A program made the translations under genes and the position numbers. 64,000 nucleotides of DNA from Mycolicibacterium chubuense NBB4 (GTDB lineage Bacteria; Actinomycetota; Actinomycetes; Mycobacteriales; Mycobacteriaceae): positions 868,001 to 932,000 of the forward strand of contig NC_018027.1 in NCBI RefSeq assembly GCF_000266905.1, given 5' to 3'. A model generated the notes under the pieces. That model was not told the DNA's origin, did not search any database, and saw only the letters and a list, made by a program, of their open reading frames with translations. Each line of letters opens with the position of its first letter. The stretch's first letter is position 1. This document shows positions 9,253-17,176 of the stretch, one piece after another.

Positions 9253-12200
9253 CAGTCGGGGTTCCTCTCGGCCTGCAGCATCGGCAGCCAGAGCCGGGTC
9301 GCGTAGTCGGGCAGCCCCGCGGCGATCAGACCCTCGAGAGGAAAGTGCTTACCCCACACCCGGACGTGGGCCGGTTCGGCATCCTCGGCGGGATAGCGGC
9401 CCGACTTCCATTTCCAGCCCGCCTCGCGCATCGGCGTGCCGCGGTGATACTCGGTTTCGGCCCATGCATAGGACGTCTTGAGCGGCAACGGGATCGGCTT
9501 GCGGCGACCGGCGTCGTACATGGCGACGAGATCGCGGAGCACGTCGACCGCCGGGCCGTCGGGTGACCCGAGCAGCCGCTCCTTGGGGGTGGCGCCGCGC
9601 TTGGGCCTGCCGATGCACACGGCGGTCCAGTCCGGTCCGGACCGCTGCGCGGTCAGCGCCAGCAGGCGGATCCACGACTCGAGCAGGTGGCGGCCGTCGA
9701 GCTTGGAGTAGGTGACCGAGACCAGCCGCTCGCCGTACACCCTGGGCACCGTGCCGGTGACGCGGCGGCCTCCGCCGACGTCGATGTCGACGTCGTACGC
9801 GCCGGGTGCCCGGGTGCGGTGGCGGTGCGCCGCCCGGGCGAGCGCGGCGACCTGGTCCCGCAGTTCCTGGGCCTTGCGCCAGCCGAGCCGGCCCGGAGGC
9901 AGCGAGCCGCGGCGCCACTCGGCCTGCTTGGCGGTGTCGGGATCCATGCCGCGGAGCATGTCGTCGAGCATGCGGTCGCCGACCTTCCACTCCTGCAGTG
10001 CGTCGATCTCGACGGGCATGGCGTCCTCGACGGCCTCGACGTCCCAGGGCAGCGTGTAGTCCAACGCGCGGAAGAAACCCTTGACGGGATCCCGGAAGAA
10101 GCCGATGAGGTCGTCGAGTGCGACGTCGTCGGGCGGCGGCTCGGGCAACGAGCCGGTCAGCAGGGCCGGCCGGGGTGCGCGGTCGCTGGACGCCACGGCC
10201 GCGGCGTCGCGGGCGGTCGGGTCGAAGGTGAACGACTCACCCGGCGGCATCCCCAGGTCGCCCGGCGTGACGTTGCGAATGTCGAAGGGCTGCAACGGAT
10301 GATGCACCACGATGCGCTCGCGGACCTTGGCCGGGGTGGTGAGGTCGACCGCGTCGAGCACTTCGACCAGCGGCACGGCGGGAGGCTTGCGCTGCCCGGA
10401 GTACTCGTTGGCGCCGGTGTAGGTGATCACCAATGTCTCGGTGGCCGCCCCGATCGCGTCGAGCAGCAACTGCCTGTCCTCCGAACGGATGTCGCGCTCG
10501 CCGGTCATCGGTTCGCGGGCCAGCGCATCGTCCCCGTCGACGACGCCGAGCCGGGGGAACACGCCGTCGTCGAGACCGACGAGGCAGGCGACCCGGTGGG
10601 GCACCGACCGCATCGGCACCATGGTGCACACCGTGAGGGTTCCGGTGCGGAAGTTGGCGCGAGTGGGACGGCCGGCCAGATGGCGGTCGAGCAGGGCCTT
10701 CACATCGGGCAGCCGCAAGCGGGTGTCCTGGCGCGCCCCGGCCTGGGCCAGGACGTCGGCGAACTCACGGTCGACCTGCGCGCTCTGCCATGCGTCGGCG
10801 TCGGAGACGGCGGTCAGCGCGGCGACACCGGCCGCCAGGGAGCTCAGCCACTCGGTCAACGTCCTTGTCCCGGTAAGGCTTTCGACGCAGTTGCGCAGCC
10901 GCTCGACGTACTCGGCGAGACGGCCGGCCAACTCCACGCGGTTGCTGCCGACGTCGTCGAGCGGCAGCGTGGTGTCCAGCCAGGCGTGCGAGTCGTCGGA
11001 CATCGCGACGCCGGCGAGCACCCGGTCGATGCCGAAACGCCACGTGTTCTGCACGAAGTCGACGCCGTAGGGGCGGCGGTGCTCGCGGTCGAAACCCCAG
11101 CGGATGTTCGCCTCGCGCACCCAGTCGCCGATCGCGTCGAGATCGTCGTCGCTGAACCCGAATCGCGCCCGCACGGGGGCGGCCTCGGCGAGGTTGAGCA
11201 CTTCGCTGGCGGTGGCGCGCCCGCCGGCGAGGGCGAGCAGCTGGGCGGCGACGCCGAGCAGCGCATTGGTCTGGGTCAGGGCGCGGTCGGCGAGTTTGAC
11301 CCGCAGCCGGTGTGCGGGGTGGGCGCCGGCCACGACGTCACCGAGCCCGAAGCCGGCCACGATCAACGGCGCATAGGTTTCGATGTCGGGGCACATGACG
11401 AGGATGTCGCGCGGCTCGAGCGTCGGGTCGTCGGCGAGCAGGCCGAGCAGCACCTCCCGCAGGACGTCGATCTGCCGGGCCGGGCCGTGGCAGCTGTGCA
11501 CCTGGATCGAGCGGTCGGAAATGTCGTGGCAGCGGCCATCCGGACGCACCGCGTTGGCCGCGATGTCGGACTGCAGCCAGCCCAGCAGCGTGCCGGGGCG
11601 GGCGGCGGATCCGAGCGACTCGTCGGTCTGCGGGTCGGCGGGCAGGCTGCGCTGCAGTTCGCGCAGGTCACGGCCCAGAGTGGCGAGCAGTGGGTGCCCG
11701 ACGTCGCGGTGGGTGGTGTCGTCGCGCCGCGCCACGGGCCCCTGGACGCCCCGCAGGGAGTCCCACAGGTCGCCGCTGGGATGCGGCAGCCACAGGTGCA
11801 GTTCGTGGTGTGTGCTCAGTGCGCCGAGCAACTCGATCTCGGTGATCGGCAGGCGGGTGTGCCCGAACAGGGAGAGCCGCTGCGGCAGATCGGCGGCCGA
11901 CTCCTGCAGCCGGACAAGCGTTTTGGCGTGCCGGACGTGTGGCGGGTCCGCCTGCACGCGGTCGACGAGGGCACGGTAGAGCTCGGGCTGCCACCGCAGA
12001 TCCGCATCGACGTCGGTGCGGCCGTCGAGCCAGCCGGCGAGCAGCTGCGGCCGCTGACGGGCGTAGGAGGAGAACAGTCCAGCGAGGCGGCGTGCGACGG
12101 CGTAGCGCCTGCCCTGGCACAGCTCCTTCTCCTCGCCGTCGTCGAAGTGGCCGAGGTGGGTGGCCAGCGTGGTGCACCACGGGAGGCTCAGCGAGGCGTC

Positions 12201-12503
12201 GATGGCCTCCAGCAGCGGCCAGACCATCGCGTCGGCCGACCACGGGTCGTCGTCGGCGGTGCCGGTCAACTCGGCGATCAGCGAGCGGGGATGGCGGAAC
12301 ACGATCCCTGCGCAGACACCGTCCTGGCCGTCCCCGCGTCCCAGGACGTGCGAGAGGCGCTGGCTGAGCCAGCGTTCCGTGCCGCGCGCCGACACCAGCA
12401 CGAGATCCTCGGCGAACGGGTCGTCGGGTGGGACGGTCAGCATCGCGCCGAGCCCGTCGGCGAGCAGATCGGTGCGGTCGGCCCGATGGAGGTGAAGCGG
12501 CAT
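9252..12503 (-). CDS. recC: Exodeoxyribonuclease V gamma subunit RecC
   Basis: This 1083-residue RecC is close to the usual mycobacterial length of about 1100. It starts with the family-typical MPLHLHRADRTDLLADGL and contains VHSCHGPARQIDVLREVLL and ILVMCPDIETYAPLI, as in RecC of the RecBCD helicase-nuclease. RecC has an inactive helicase fold and recognises recombination hotspot sequence in enteric bacteria. It begins 6 bases after the stop of the HD-domain gene and ends in an ATGA overlap with recB, so it sits inside one operon. The start is ATG at 12503. No internal breaks were seen. Confidence 0.95.
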   Translation of the reverse strand: MPLHLHRADRTDLLADGLGAMLTVPPDDPFAEDLVLVSARGTERWLSQRLSHVLGRGDGQDGVCAGIVFRHPRSLIAELTGTADDDPWSADAMVWPLLEAIDASLSLPWCTTLATHLGHFDDGEEKELCQGRRYAVARRLAGLFSSYARQRPQLLAGWLDGRTDVDADLRWQPELYRALVDRVQADPPHVRHAKTLVRLQESAADLPQRLSLFGHTRLPITEIELLGALSTHHELHLWLPHPSGDLWDSLRGVQGPVARRDDTTHRDVGHPLLATLGRDLRELQRSLPADPQTDESLGSAARPGTLLGWLQSDIAANAVRPDGRCHDISDRSIQVHSCHGPARQIDVLREVLLGLLADDPTLEPRDILVMCPDIETYAPLIVAGFGLGDVVAGAHPAHRLRVKLADRALTQTNALLGVAAQLLALAGGRATASEVLNLAEAAPVRARFGFSDDDLDAIGDWVREANIRWGFDREHRRPYGVDFVQNTWRFGIDRVLAGVAMSDDSHAWLDTTLPLDDVGSNRVELAGRLAEYVERLRNCVESLTGTRTLTEWLSSLAAGVAALTAVSDADAWQSAQVDREFADVLAQAGARQDTRLRLPDVKALLDRHLAGRPTRANFRTGTLTVCTMVPMRSVPHRVACLVGLDDGVFPRLGVVDGDDALAREPMTGERDIRSEDRQLLLDAIGAATETLVITYTGANEYSGQRKPPAVPLVEVLDAVDLTTPAKVRERIVVHHPLQPFDIRNVTPGDLGMPPGESFTFDPTARDAAAVASSDRAPRPALLTGSLPEPPPDDVALDDLIGFFRDPVKGFFRALDYTLPWDVEAVEDAMPVEIDALQEWKVGDRMLDDMLRGMDPDTAKQAEWRRGSLPPGRLGWRKAQELRDQVAALARAAHRHRTRAPGAYDVDIDVGGGRRVTGTVPRVYGERLVSVTYSKLDGRHLLESWIRLLALTAQRSGPDWTAVCIGRPKRGATPKERLLGSPDGPAVDVLRDLVAMYDAGRRKPIPLPLKTSYAWAETEYHRGTPMREAGWKWKSGRYPAEDAEPAHVRVWGKHFPLEGLIAAGLPDYATRLWLPMLQAERNPD

Positions 12504-12509
12504 CGGCGG

Positions 12510-13127
12510 TCAGACCACGACCGTCCGCTCCCGCTGGTTCGCGAGGCGGCGGAGCTCGGTGATGACCCGGTCGAGCTCGTCGACCATCCAGCTGCGGCAG
12601 CCGCGCTCCCGGTAGGCCCTCAGCAGCTCGCGGTAGTACCAGAAGTGGTCCTCGGGATCGGTGACCGTGAACCGCTGCCACAGCTGCGGACCTTCGGCGC
12701 GGTAGTCCCGCAGCATCGACCGCGCGTTGTCCAGTTTGTCGGCGAGCGAGACCAGCAGCGTGTCGTCGCCGACGTCGCGCAGGTGGGCGATGTAGTTCCT
12801 TTTGCGTTCACGCCACGGCGGTTTCGGCGTCACGTCGGTGTCGCTGCACTCGTCGACGATGCGTGCGACGTCGTCACCGAAGTTGGCGCGGATCTCCGCG
12901 AGCGTGGGCGCGCCGCCCGCGTCCTCCACGCAGTCGTGCAGCAGGGCGGCGATGGCCTGGGCCTCGGTCCCGTTGTCGTTGACGACCAGCCCCGCCACAC
13001 ACAGCAGATGCCCGAGATACGGGATCTCCCCGCCCTTGCGCACCTGGGTGTGGTGTTTGAGCTCGGCGTAGACCAGCGCCTTCGAGAACTGGCCCGAGAG
13101 CCGCGGCGTCGTGGTGCGTTCGTTCAT
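12510..13127 (-). CDS. HD-domain protein, SpoT/MESH1-like (p)ppGpp hydrolase fold
   Basis: The 205-residue protein covers the SpoT-type hydrolase domain without a synthetase half. Visible features are RKGGEIPYLGH (R30-H40), the HD pair in AALLHDCVEDAG (H64-D65) and SLADKLDNARSM (D130), the metal-binding set of RelA/SpoT-type hydrolases. Removal of the 3'-pyrophosphate from (p)ppGpp or a related nucleotide is the expected reaction; this is inferred from family. A ggag-type ribosome-binding site (TTGTCTCC on the plus strand) sits just upstream of the ATG. It is the first gene of the operon and its stop lies 6 bases before recC, so it is probably co-transcribed with recCBD. Confidence 0.85.
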   Translation of the reverse strand: MNERTTTPRLSGQFSKALVYAELKHHTQVRKGGEIPYLGHLLCVAGLVVNDNGTEAQAIAALLHDCVEDAGGAPTLAEIRANFGDDVARIVDECSDTDVTPKPPWRERKRNYIAHLRDVGDDTLLVSLADKLDNARSMLRDYRAEGPQLWQRFTVTDPEDHFWYYRELLRAYRERGCRSWMVDELDRVITELRRLANQRERTVVV

Positions 13128-13216
13128 TGTTGTCTCCGTCCCCCGTAGACCCGACCTTAGCCGCGGGCGCCGACACGTCGTGCTGCGATGCGGGCGTCGA
13201 CCGGTCGCGGGCCGGC

Positions 13217-13921
13217 TCAACCCTGCGCGACGACGTTGCCGCTGCCGGACCTCGAGATCTGCGGCGTGCCGCCGCGGTACGTGACCTTGTTGTCGAAGCC
13301 GGAGGCGCTGATGGCGCCGGCGGCCTCGACGGTGATCACGTTGTTCATCCCCGAGACCGTGACGGTGCCGCAGGAGCCCTGGATGTCGATGGTGTTGTTC
13401 ACACCGCTCACGCCGACCGCGCCGTGGTCGCAGAGCACGGTCTGGTGCTTGTCGACGCCGCCGATGCTCAGCGTGGCGCCGGCGGCGACGGTGGGGACGG
13501 ACGCGGCCCCGCCGACAGGTGCCTGCGCCGTCGGGACGCCCCCGGCGACGGATCCGCCACCGCCCGACATGCCGGGGGCGACGGGCACCGGCCGGGGCGC
13601 CACCGCGCGGTCGACCTTGGCGACAGTGACGACGGTGACCACGCCGATCACTCCGGCCACGAGCACCACGCCGGCCACCGCCGGGATCAGCCACTGCGCG
13701 GTGACCGTCGACCGTTTGCGGACGATCTGCCGGGGCGGTGCGTAGTAGGGCGAGCCGTCCTGCGGGAAGGGCTGCCCGGCATGGGGCTGCGGTACGGGCC
13801 CGGGCACGGGCACGAGCGCGGCCTCGAAGGGACGGGTGCCCAGCTCGGTCGCCCGGGCCTGATCGGTCAGCGGACGCTCGAGGTCGCGGATGCGGGCCTC
13901 GGGGTCCCCGAATGGCTCCAT
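13217..13921 (-). CDS. DUF3060 membrane-anchored protein
   Basis: The 234-residue protein starts MEPFGDPEARIRDLERPL, an N-terminal region seen in mycobacterial DUF3060 proteins, followed by a proline-rich stretch. One transmembrane helix lies at about 78-100 and a Gly/Pro/Ala linker follows. The C-terminal DUF3060 region (about 155-234) has repeats of the pattern GVNNTIDIQG / GMNNVITVE / GFDNKVTYRG / GSGNVVAQG, probably a beta-helix-like fold outside the membrane. The function is unknown. Two more DUF3060 proteins occur near 61 kb. An upstream in-frame extension to 14026 has no homology or ribosome-binding site, so the start at 13921 is preferred. Confidence 0.8.
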   Translation of the reverse strand: MEPFGDPEARIRDLERPLTDQARATELGTRPFEAALVPVPGPVPQPHAGQPFPQDGSPYYAPPRQIVRKRSTVTAQWLIPAVAGVVLVAGVIGVVTVVTVAKVDRAVAPRPVPVAPGMSGGGGSVAGGVPTAQAPVGGAASVPTVAAGATLSIGGVDKHQTVLCDHGAVGVSGVNNTIDIQGSCGTVTVSGMNNVITVEAAGAISASGFDNKVTYRGGTPQISRSGSGNVVAQG

Positions 13922-14031
13922 GCGCCGATGCTCGCACACCGCCCGGCGCCGGGGTCTGCGAATCTGACCAAAGGTTGACGACTTTGCCCGCGGCGCGATT
14001 CGGTTACCGGGACGCGTGGTACCCACAGCCC

Positions 14032-15135
14032 ATGGTGGCGCCGGGCTTTGTTGCCATCGGCAGTGGTCCAGCCGGTGTCAGCGCGGCGGAGACGTTCCGC
14101 AGCAGACACCGGCTCATCCCGGTGCGGGTGCTGTCGGCCGACCCGGCACTGCCGTATGCCAAGCCCCCGCTGAGCAAACAATATCTGTGCGGATCCTCCG
14201 CCGCTCTGGACCTGCACAGCGCCGGCTGGTTCGACCGCAACGACATCGATCTGATCCTCGGCGTGACCGTCGAACACATCGACACGCGCAACCAGGAAGT
14301 GGTCACCGCGGGCGGCATGCACTACCCGTACTGGCACCTCGTGCTGGCGTCGGGGTCGGCAGCGGTGCCGCTGGCCGTACCCGGCGGGGACTCGGCGCTG
14401 TCGCTGCGCTCCTTCGGTGACGCCGTCGCGCTCAAGATGGCCGCGCGGCACGCCTCGTCGGCCGTGGTGATCGGTGCGGGATTGATCGGATGTGAGGCCG
14501 CCGCGGGTCTGGCCGGGCTGGGCCTGGCCACCACCCTCGTCGCCCCCGAGACCGTGCCGCTGCAGCGCCGGTTCGGCCTCGACGTCGGGCAACGCGTCGT
14601 CACGATGCTCTCCGATGCCGGGGTGCGCTACGTGGGTTCGACGACCGTCACCGCGGTCGATGCCACCGGCGTCCTCCTGAGCAGCGGCGAGCGGGTGGAC
14701 GGGGACATCGTCGTGGCAGCGACCGGTGTGCGACCCGACATCCGGCTGGCCGCCGCGGCCGGTCTGGCCACCCTTGACGGCCGCGTCGTCGTCGACGAAC
14801 ACATGCGCACATCGGTCCCGAACGTCTTCGCCGCCGGTGACATCACCCTCGCGCACAACGTGTCGGCGGGCAGGCTGGTGGCCGCCGAGCACTGGCGGGA
14901 CGCCGCGCTGCAGGGCCGCGTCGCGGGGCTCACCGCTGCCGGCTACCCGGCCGCATGGGACACGGTGCCCCGATTCGCCTGCAGCATAGGGAAAGTCACG
15001 CTGACATACCGTGGCTGGGGCGGCGCATTCGACTCAGGCACGCTCGACGAGAGCCGCAACGGGTTCTCGGTGACCTACCGGGCCCGCGGGCGGACCGTCG
15101 GCACGCTGGACGCTACAGCCAGTCCCGCCGCTTGA
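14032..15135 (+). CDS. FAD-dependent pyridine nucleotide-disulphide-type oxidoreductase
   Basis: The 367-residue flavoprotein resembles ferredoxin/rubredoxin reductases. The FAD-binding motif GSGPAG lies at 10-15, PYAKPPLSKQYL is the typical early block of ferredoxin reductase-like enzymes, a second nucleotide-binding GAGLIG follows near 145-150, and TSVPNVFAAGDIT is the conserved FAD-binding motif near 270. It is expected to transfer electrons from NAD(P)H to a small electron carrier; the partner is not encoded nearby. The start at 14032 directly precedes the FAD motif. Its last 23 bases overlap the end of the convergent CorA-type gene. Confidence 0.88.
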   Translation: MVAPGFVAIGSGPAGVSAAETFRSRHRLIPVRVLSADPALPYAKPPLSKQYLCGSSAALDLHSAGWFDRNDIDLILGVTVEHIDTRNQEVVTAGGMHYPYWHLVLASGSAAVPLAVPGGDSALSLRSFGDAVALKMAARHASSAVVIGAGLIGCEAAAGLAGLGLATTLVAPETVPLQRRFGLDVGQRVVTMLSDAGVRYVGSTTVTAVDATGVLLSSGERVDGDIVVAATGVRPDIRLAAAAGLATLDGRVVVDEHMRTSVPNVFAAGDITLAHNVSAGRLVAAEHWRDAALQGRVAGLTAAGYPAAWDTVPRFACSIGKVTLTYRGWGGAFDSGTLDESRNGFSVTYRARGRTVGTLDATASPAA

Positions 15136-16108
15136 ACGTCACGTACAGCACGACGACGAGCACCAGAATGGTCGCCGAACTGACCACGAACCCGCCGACG
15201 GTCTGAATGCCCGGATACTCCACGTTCTGGCCGTAGAAGCCGGTGATCGCCGTCGGCACCGCGATGATCGCCGCCCAGCCCGTCAGCTTCTTCATCACCG
15301 TGTTCAGCCGCGCGTCCTGCAGCGACAGGTTCGTCTCGAACACGGTGGTGACCATGTCGCGCAGCGACTCCGTCCACTCCGAGACCCTCAGCACGTGGTC
15401 GTACAGATCGGCATAGACCGGATCGAGTTCGGGTGCGGTCTTGCCGTCCAACCTTCGGTGCTGGATCGCCGAGACGACCTCACGCATCGGCAGCACCACC
15501 CGGCGCAGCGCCACGAGGTCCTTCCGTAGGCGGAACGTCTTGCGCTGCACGCCCTTTCGAGGAACCTGGTCGGCGAACAGGTCGTCCTCGAGACCCTCGA
15601 TGCCGTCGTCGAGTTGCTGCACCGCGGTGAAATGCCCGTCCACGACGACATCGAGCAGTCCGTGGACCAGCGAGCCGACGCCGTGCTCCTGCCCGCCCAG
15701 TTCGTCGAAGCGCCGGGAGACCTCGTCGATGTCGAACCGCGGCGAGAGCCGCACGGTGATCAGGCCCCGGGGGAGGACGAAGCCGGAGATCCGGTGCACC
15801 TCCAGGCAGGACTCGGTGTACTGGTCGTCCGGCGGCGGCTCGGTGACCGTCACGCCGTACACGGTGAAGAACGTGTGGCTCTTGTAGACCACGGCCTTGG
15901 TGCGTTCGGCGTCGGCCAGCGCGTCTTCGACGGCCCACTCGTTGAGGCCGAGCTCTTGAGCGAGCTCTTTGAGGATCGCGTGGTCAGGGTCGTAGACGTC
16001 GCACCACACGAGGGTGCCTTCGGTGGCGAGGTAGTCCGAGATCGAGGAGAACTCGAAGTCGTCCGCCGGCTTGCCATCCAGCCAGATCCGGCCTCGGACG
16101 TGCGTCAC
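15113..16108 (-). CDS. CorA-family divalent metal (Mg/Co) transporter-like protein
   Basis: This 331-residue inner-membrane channel protein of the CorA/MIT superfamily has a long soluble N-terminal part with helical segments (about 1-265) and two C-terminal transmembrane helices (about 275-292 and 307-325). The selectivity motif between them reads YGQN (292-295) rather than the canonical YGMN, so the Met ring residue is Gln; this could change selectivity. Related actinobacterial proteins with altered GxN motifs exist, so it is not a sequencing oddity by itself. It converges with the FAD oxidoreductase. Metal transport is the likely function but the ion is unresolved. Confidence 0.88.
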   Translation of the reverse strand: MTHVRGRIWLDGKPADDFEFSSISDYLATEGTLVWCDVYDPDHAILKELAQELGLNEWAVEDALADAERTKAVVYKSHTFFTVYGVTVTEPPPDDQYTESCLEVHRISGFVLPRGLITVRLSPRFDIDEVSRRFDELGGQEHGVGSLVHGLLDVVVDGHFTAVQQLDDGIEGLEDDLFADQVPRKGVQRKTFRLRKDLVALRRVVLPMREVVSAIQHRRLDGKTAPELDPVYADLYDHVLRVSEWTESLRDMVTTVFETNLSLQDARLNTVMKKLTGWAAIIAVPTAITGFYGQNVEYPGIQTVGGFVVSSATILVLVVVLYVTFKRRDWL

Positions 16109-16141
16109 CGGACCATCATGGCAGGCAGGCCGACAGTGAGG

Positions 16142-16837
16142 TCATCCGAGGCTGAATTCTGTTGCCAGTCCGTCGATTCCGGCCTTGATCGCGTCCAGCG
16201 CCGCGCTGCGGGCCTTGAGCTTGGTCGCCAGGTGGGCGCCGGCGTGCAGCGTGGTCGCCGCTTCGGCAGCCACCTGCTGGGCGCGGGCGACGACCTGATC
16301 GGCCTCGACGATCTCGTCGAGCCAGCCGGCGGCGATCGCGTCGTCACCGACGAACGTCGACGCCAGCGCGGTGGCCCTCTGGAACGCCGCGGAGGTGAGG
16401 CGCATCCGCAGGATCTCGATGGCCGAGATCGGGATGGTCATGCCGATCGCCACCTCGATGGCCTGGCAGCGGGACTTCGGCGCGCCGACCCGGTGATCGG
16501 CGGACAGCAGCAGGAACGAGCCCATGGCGATCGCCGGTCCGGTGGCGGCGATGATGACCGGCACCGGGAAGGTGAGTGTGCGCATCGACAGTTCGAAGCC
16601 GCCGCTGAGCATGCCCAGCGCCGCGGCGGCATCCCCGGACTGGAATACCGCGAGGTCGAACCCGCCGCTGAACACCCGCGAGTTGCCCGCCAGCACGACG
16701 GCCTTCGCGCCGTCGGCCTCGGCGCGGTCGAGGGCCTCGTTGACGGCGCCCTGCATCGCGGGGCCGAGCACGTTGACCTTGCCGTCGTCCAGGGTGATGG
16801 TCGCCACGGACTCGGCGAGCTCGTAGGAAACGGTCAT
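16142..16837 (-). CDS. echA3: Enoyl-CoA hydratase/isomerase EchA3
   Basis: This 231-residue crotonase-fold protein matches the length of mycobacterial EchA3 and its place near the glyoxalase II gene. It has the oxyanion-hole block VLAGNSRVFSGGFDLAVF and the second GPAIAMGSFLLLSADHRVG block that binds the CoA thioester. It probably hydrates or isomerises an enoyl-CoA in fatty acid breakdown, although the classical catalytic glutamates are not obvious, so the exact reaction is open. ATG at 16837 follows a purine-rich GAGGAGAA stretch in the transcript. A 14-bp palindrome lies about 90 bases upstream. Confidence 0.88.
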   Translation of the reverse strand: MTVSYELAESVATITLDDGKVNVLGPAMQGAVNEALDRAEADGAKAVVLAGNSRVFSGGFDLAVFQSGDAAAALGMLSGGFELSMRTLTFPVPVIIAATGPAIAMGSFLLLSADHRVGAPKSRCQAIEVAIGMTIPISAIEILRMRLTSAAFQRATALASTFVGDDAIAAGWLDEIVEADQVVARAQQVAAEAATTLHAGAHLATKLKARSAALDAIKAGIDGLATEFSLG

Positions 16838-16931
16838 GGTTCTCCTCAGCTGCGGACGACGGGCGGATCGAACCTAACAGCGTCGCACCGGGCACTACCT
16901 AGCCGGGCTTGGCGCAGCTGCGGGGAAATGA

Positions 16932-16945
16932 CGTAGCCGGCTACG
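16932..16945. promoter_or_regulatory. 14-bp perfect palindrome, candidate operator
   Basis: CGTAGCC-GGCTACG is a perfect palindrome in the 192-base gap between echA3 (minus) and the small ORF at 17030 (plus). Its size and symmetry fit a dimeric repressor site. No regulator is assigned. Confidence 0.4.
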
Positions 16946-16982
16946 CATGATCCGGTGATCGCGTCTTCGTAGCGTCAGGCGT

Positions 16983-17011
16983 AAGCGCGGTGGCGAGGGG
17001 TCACCGCGCTT
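16983..17011 (+). promoter_or_regulatory. Hairpin in the leader of the 44-residue small ORF
   Basis: A perfect 10-bp stem (AAGCGCGGTG with CACCGCGCTT) encloses a 9-base loop. It ends 5 bases before the GGAGGAG ribosome-binding site at 17017-17023, where it could affect translation of the small ORF. Confidence 0.45.
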
Positions 17012-17029
17012 CTATCGGAGGAGCGTGCC

Positions 17030-17164
17030 ATGCATGCGAAGAGGAAGCGGCCCGCCGAACACTCGGAGTTCGAGCGCCGCACGACGCGGCGGAAGGCGCC
17101 GGCGCCCCGCGGGGTTCCGAAGCTGGGGCTGTGGGAATGCGGGATCGGCGCGGGCTGGAAGTAG
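17030..17164 (+). CDS. Small basic protein of 44 residues, unknown function
   Basis: ATG at 17030 follows an ideal GGAGGAG ribosome-binding site with 6 bases spacing. The product is strongly basic in its first half (MHAKRKRPAE..., RRTTRRK) and ends GLWECGIGAGWK with one Cys and two Trp. No signal peptide or membrane helix is seen. A leader hairpin and a palindrome lie upstream, and the gene stops 12 bases before the end of the convergent DUF2235 gene. I do not recognise a family. The ribosome-binding site argues that it is translated; length and lack of a recognised homologue keep confidence moderate. ATG at 17034 is out of frame. Confidence 0.5.
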   Translation: MHAKRKRPAEHSEFERRTTRRKAPAPRGVPKLGLWECGIGAGWK

Positions 17165-17176
17165 GCGCGCGGTCGC

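Noticed and set aside
12510..13937. N-terminal extension of the HD gene to 13937
   Set aside because: Arg/Gly-rich shadow of the DUF3060 gene; HD homology begins at the ATG at 13127.
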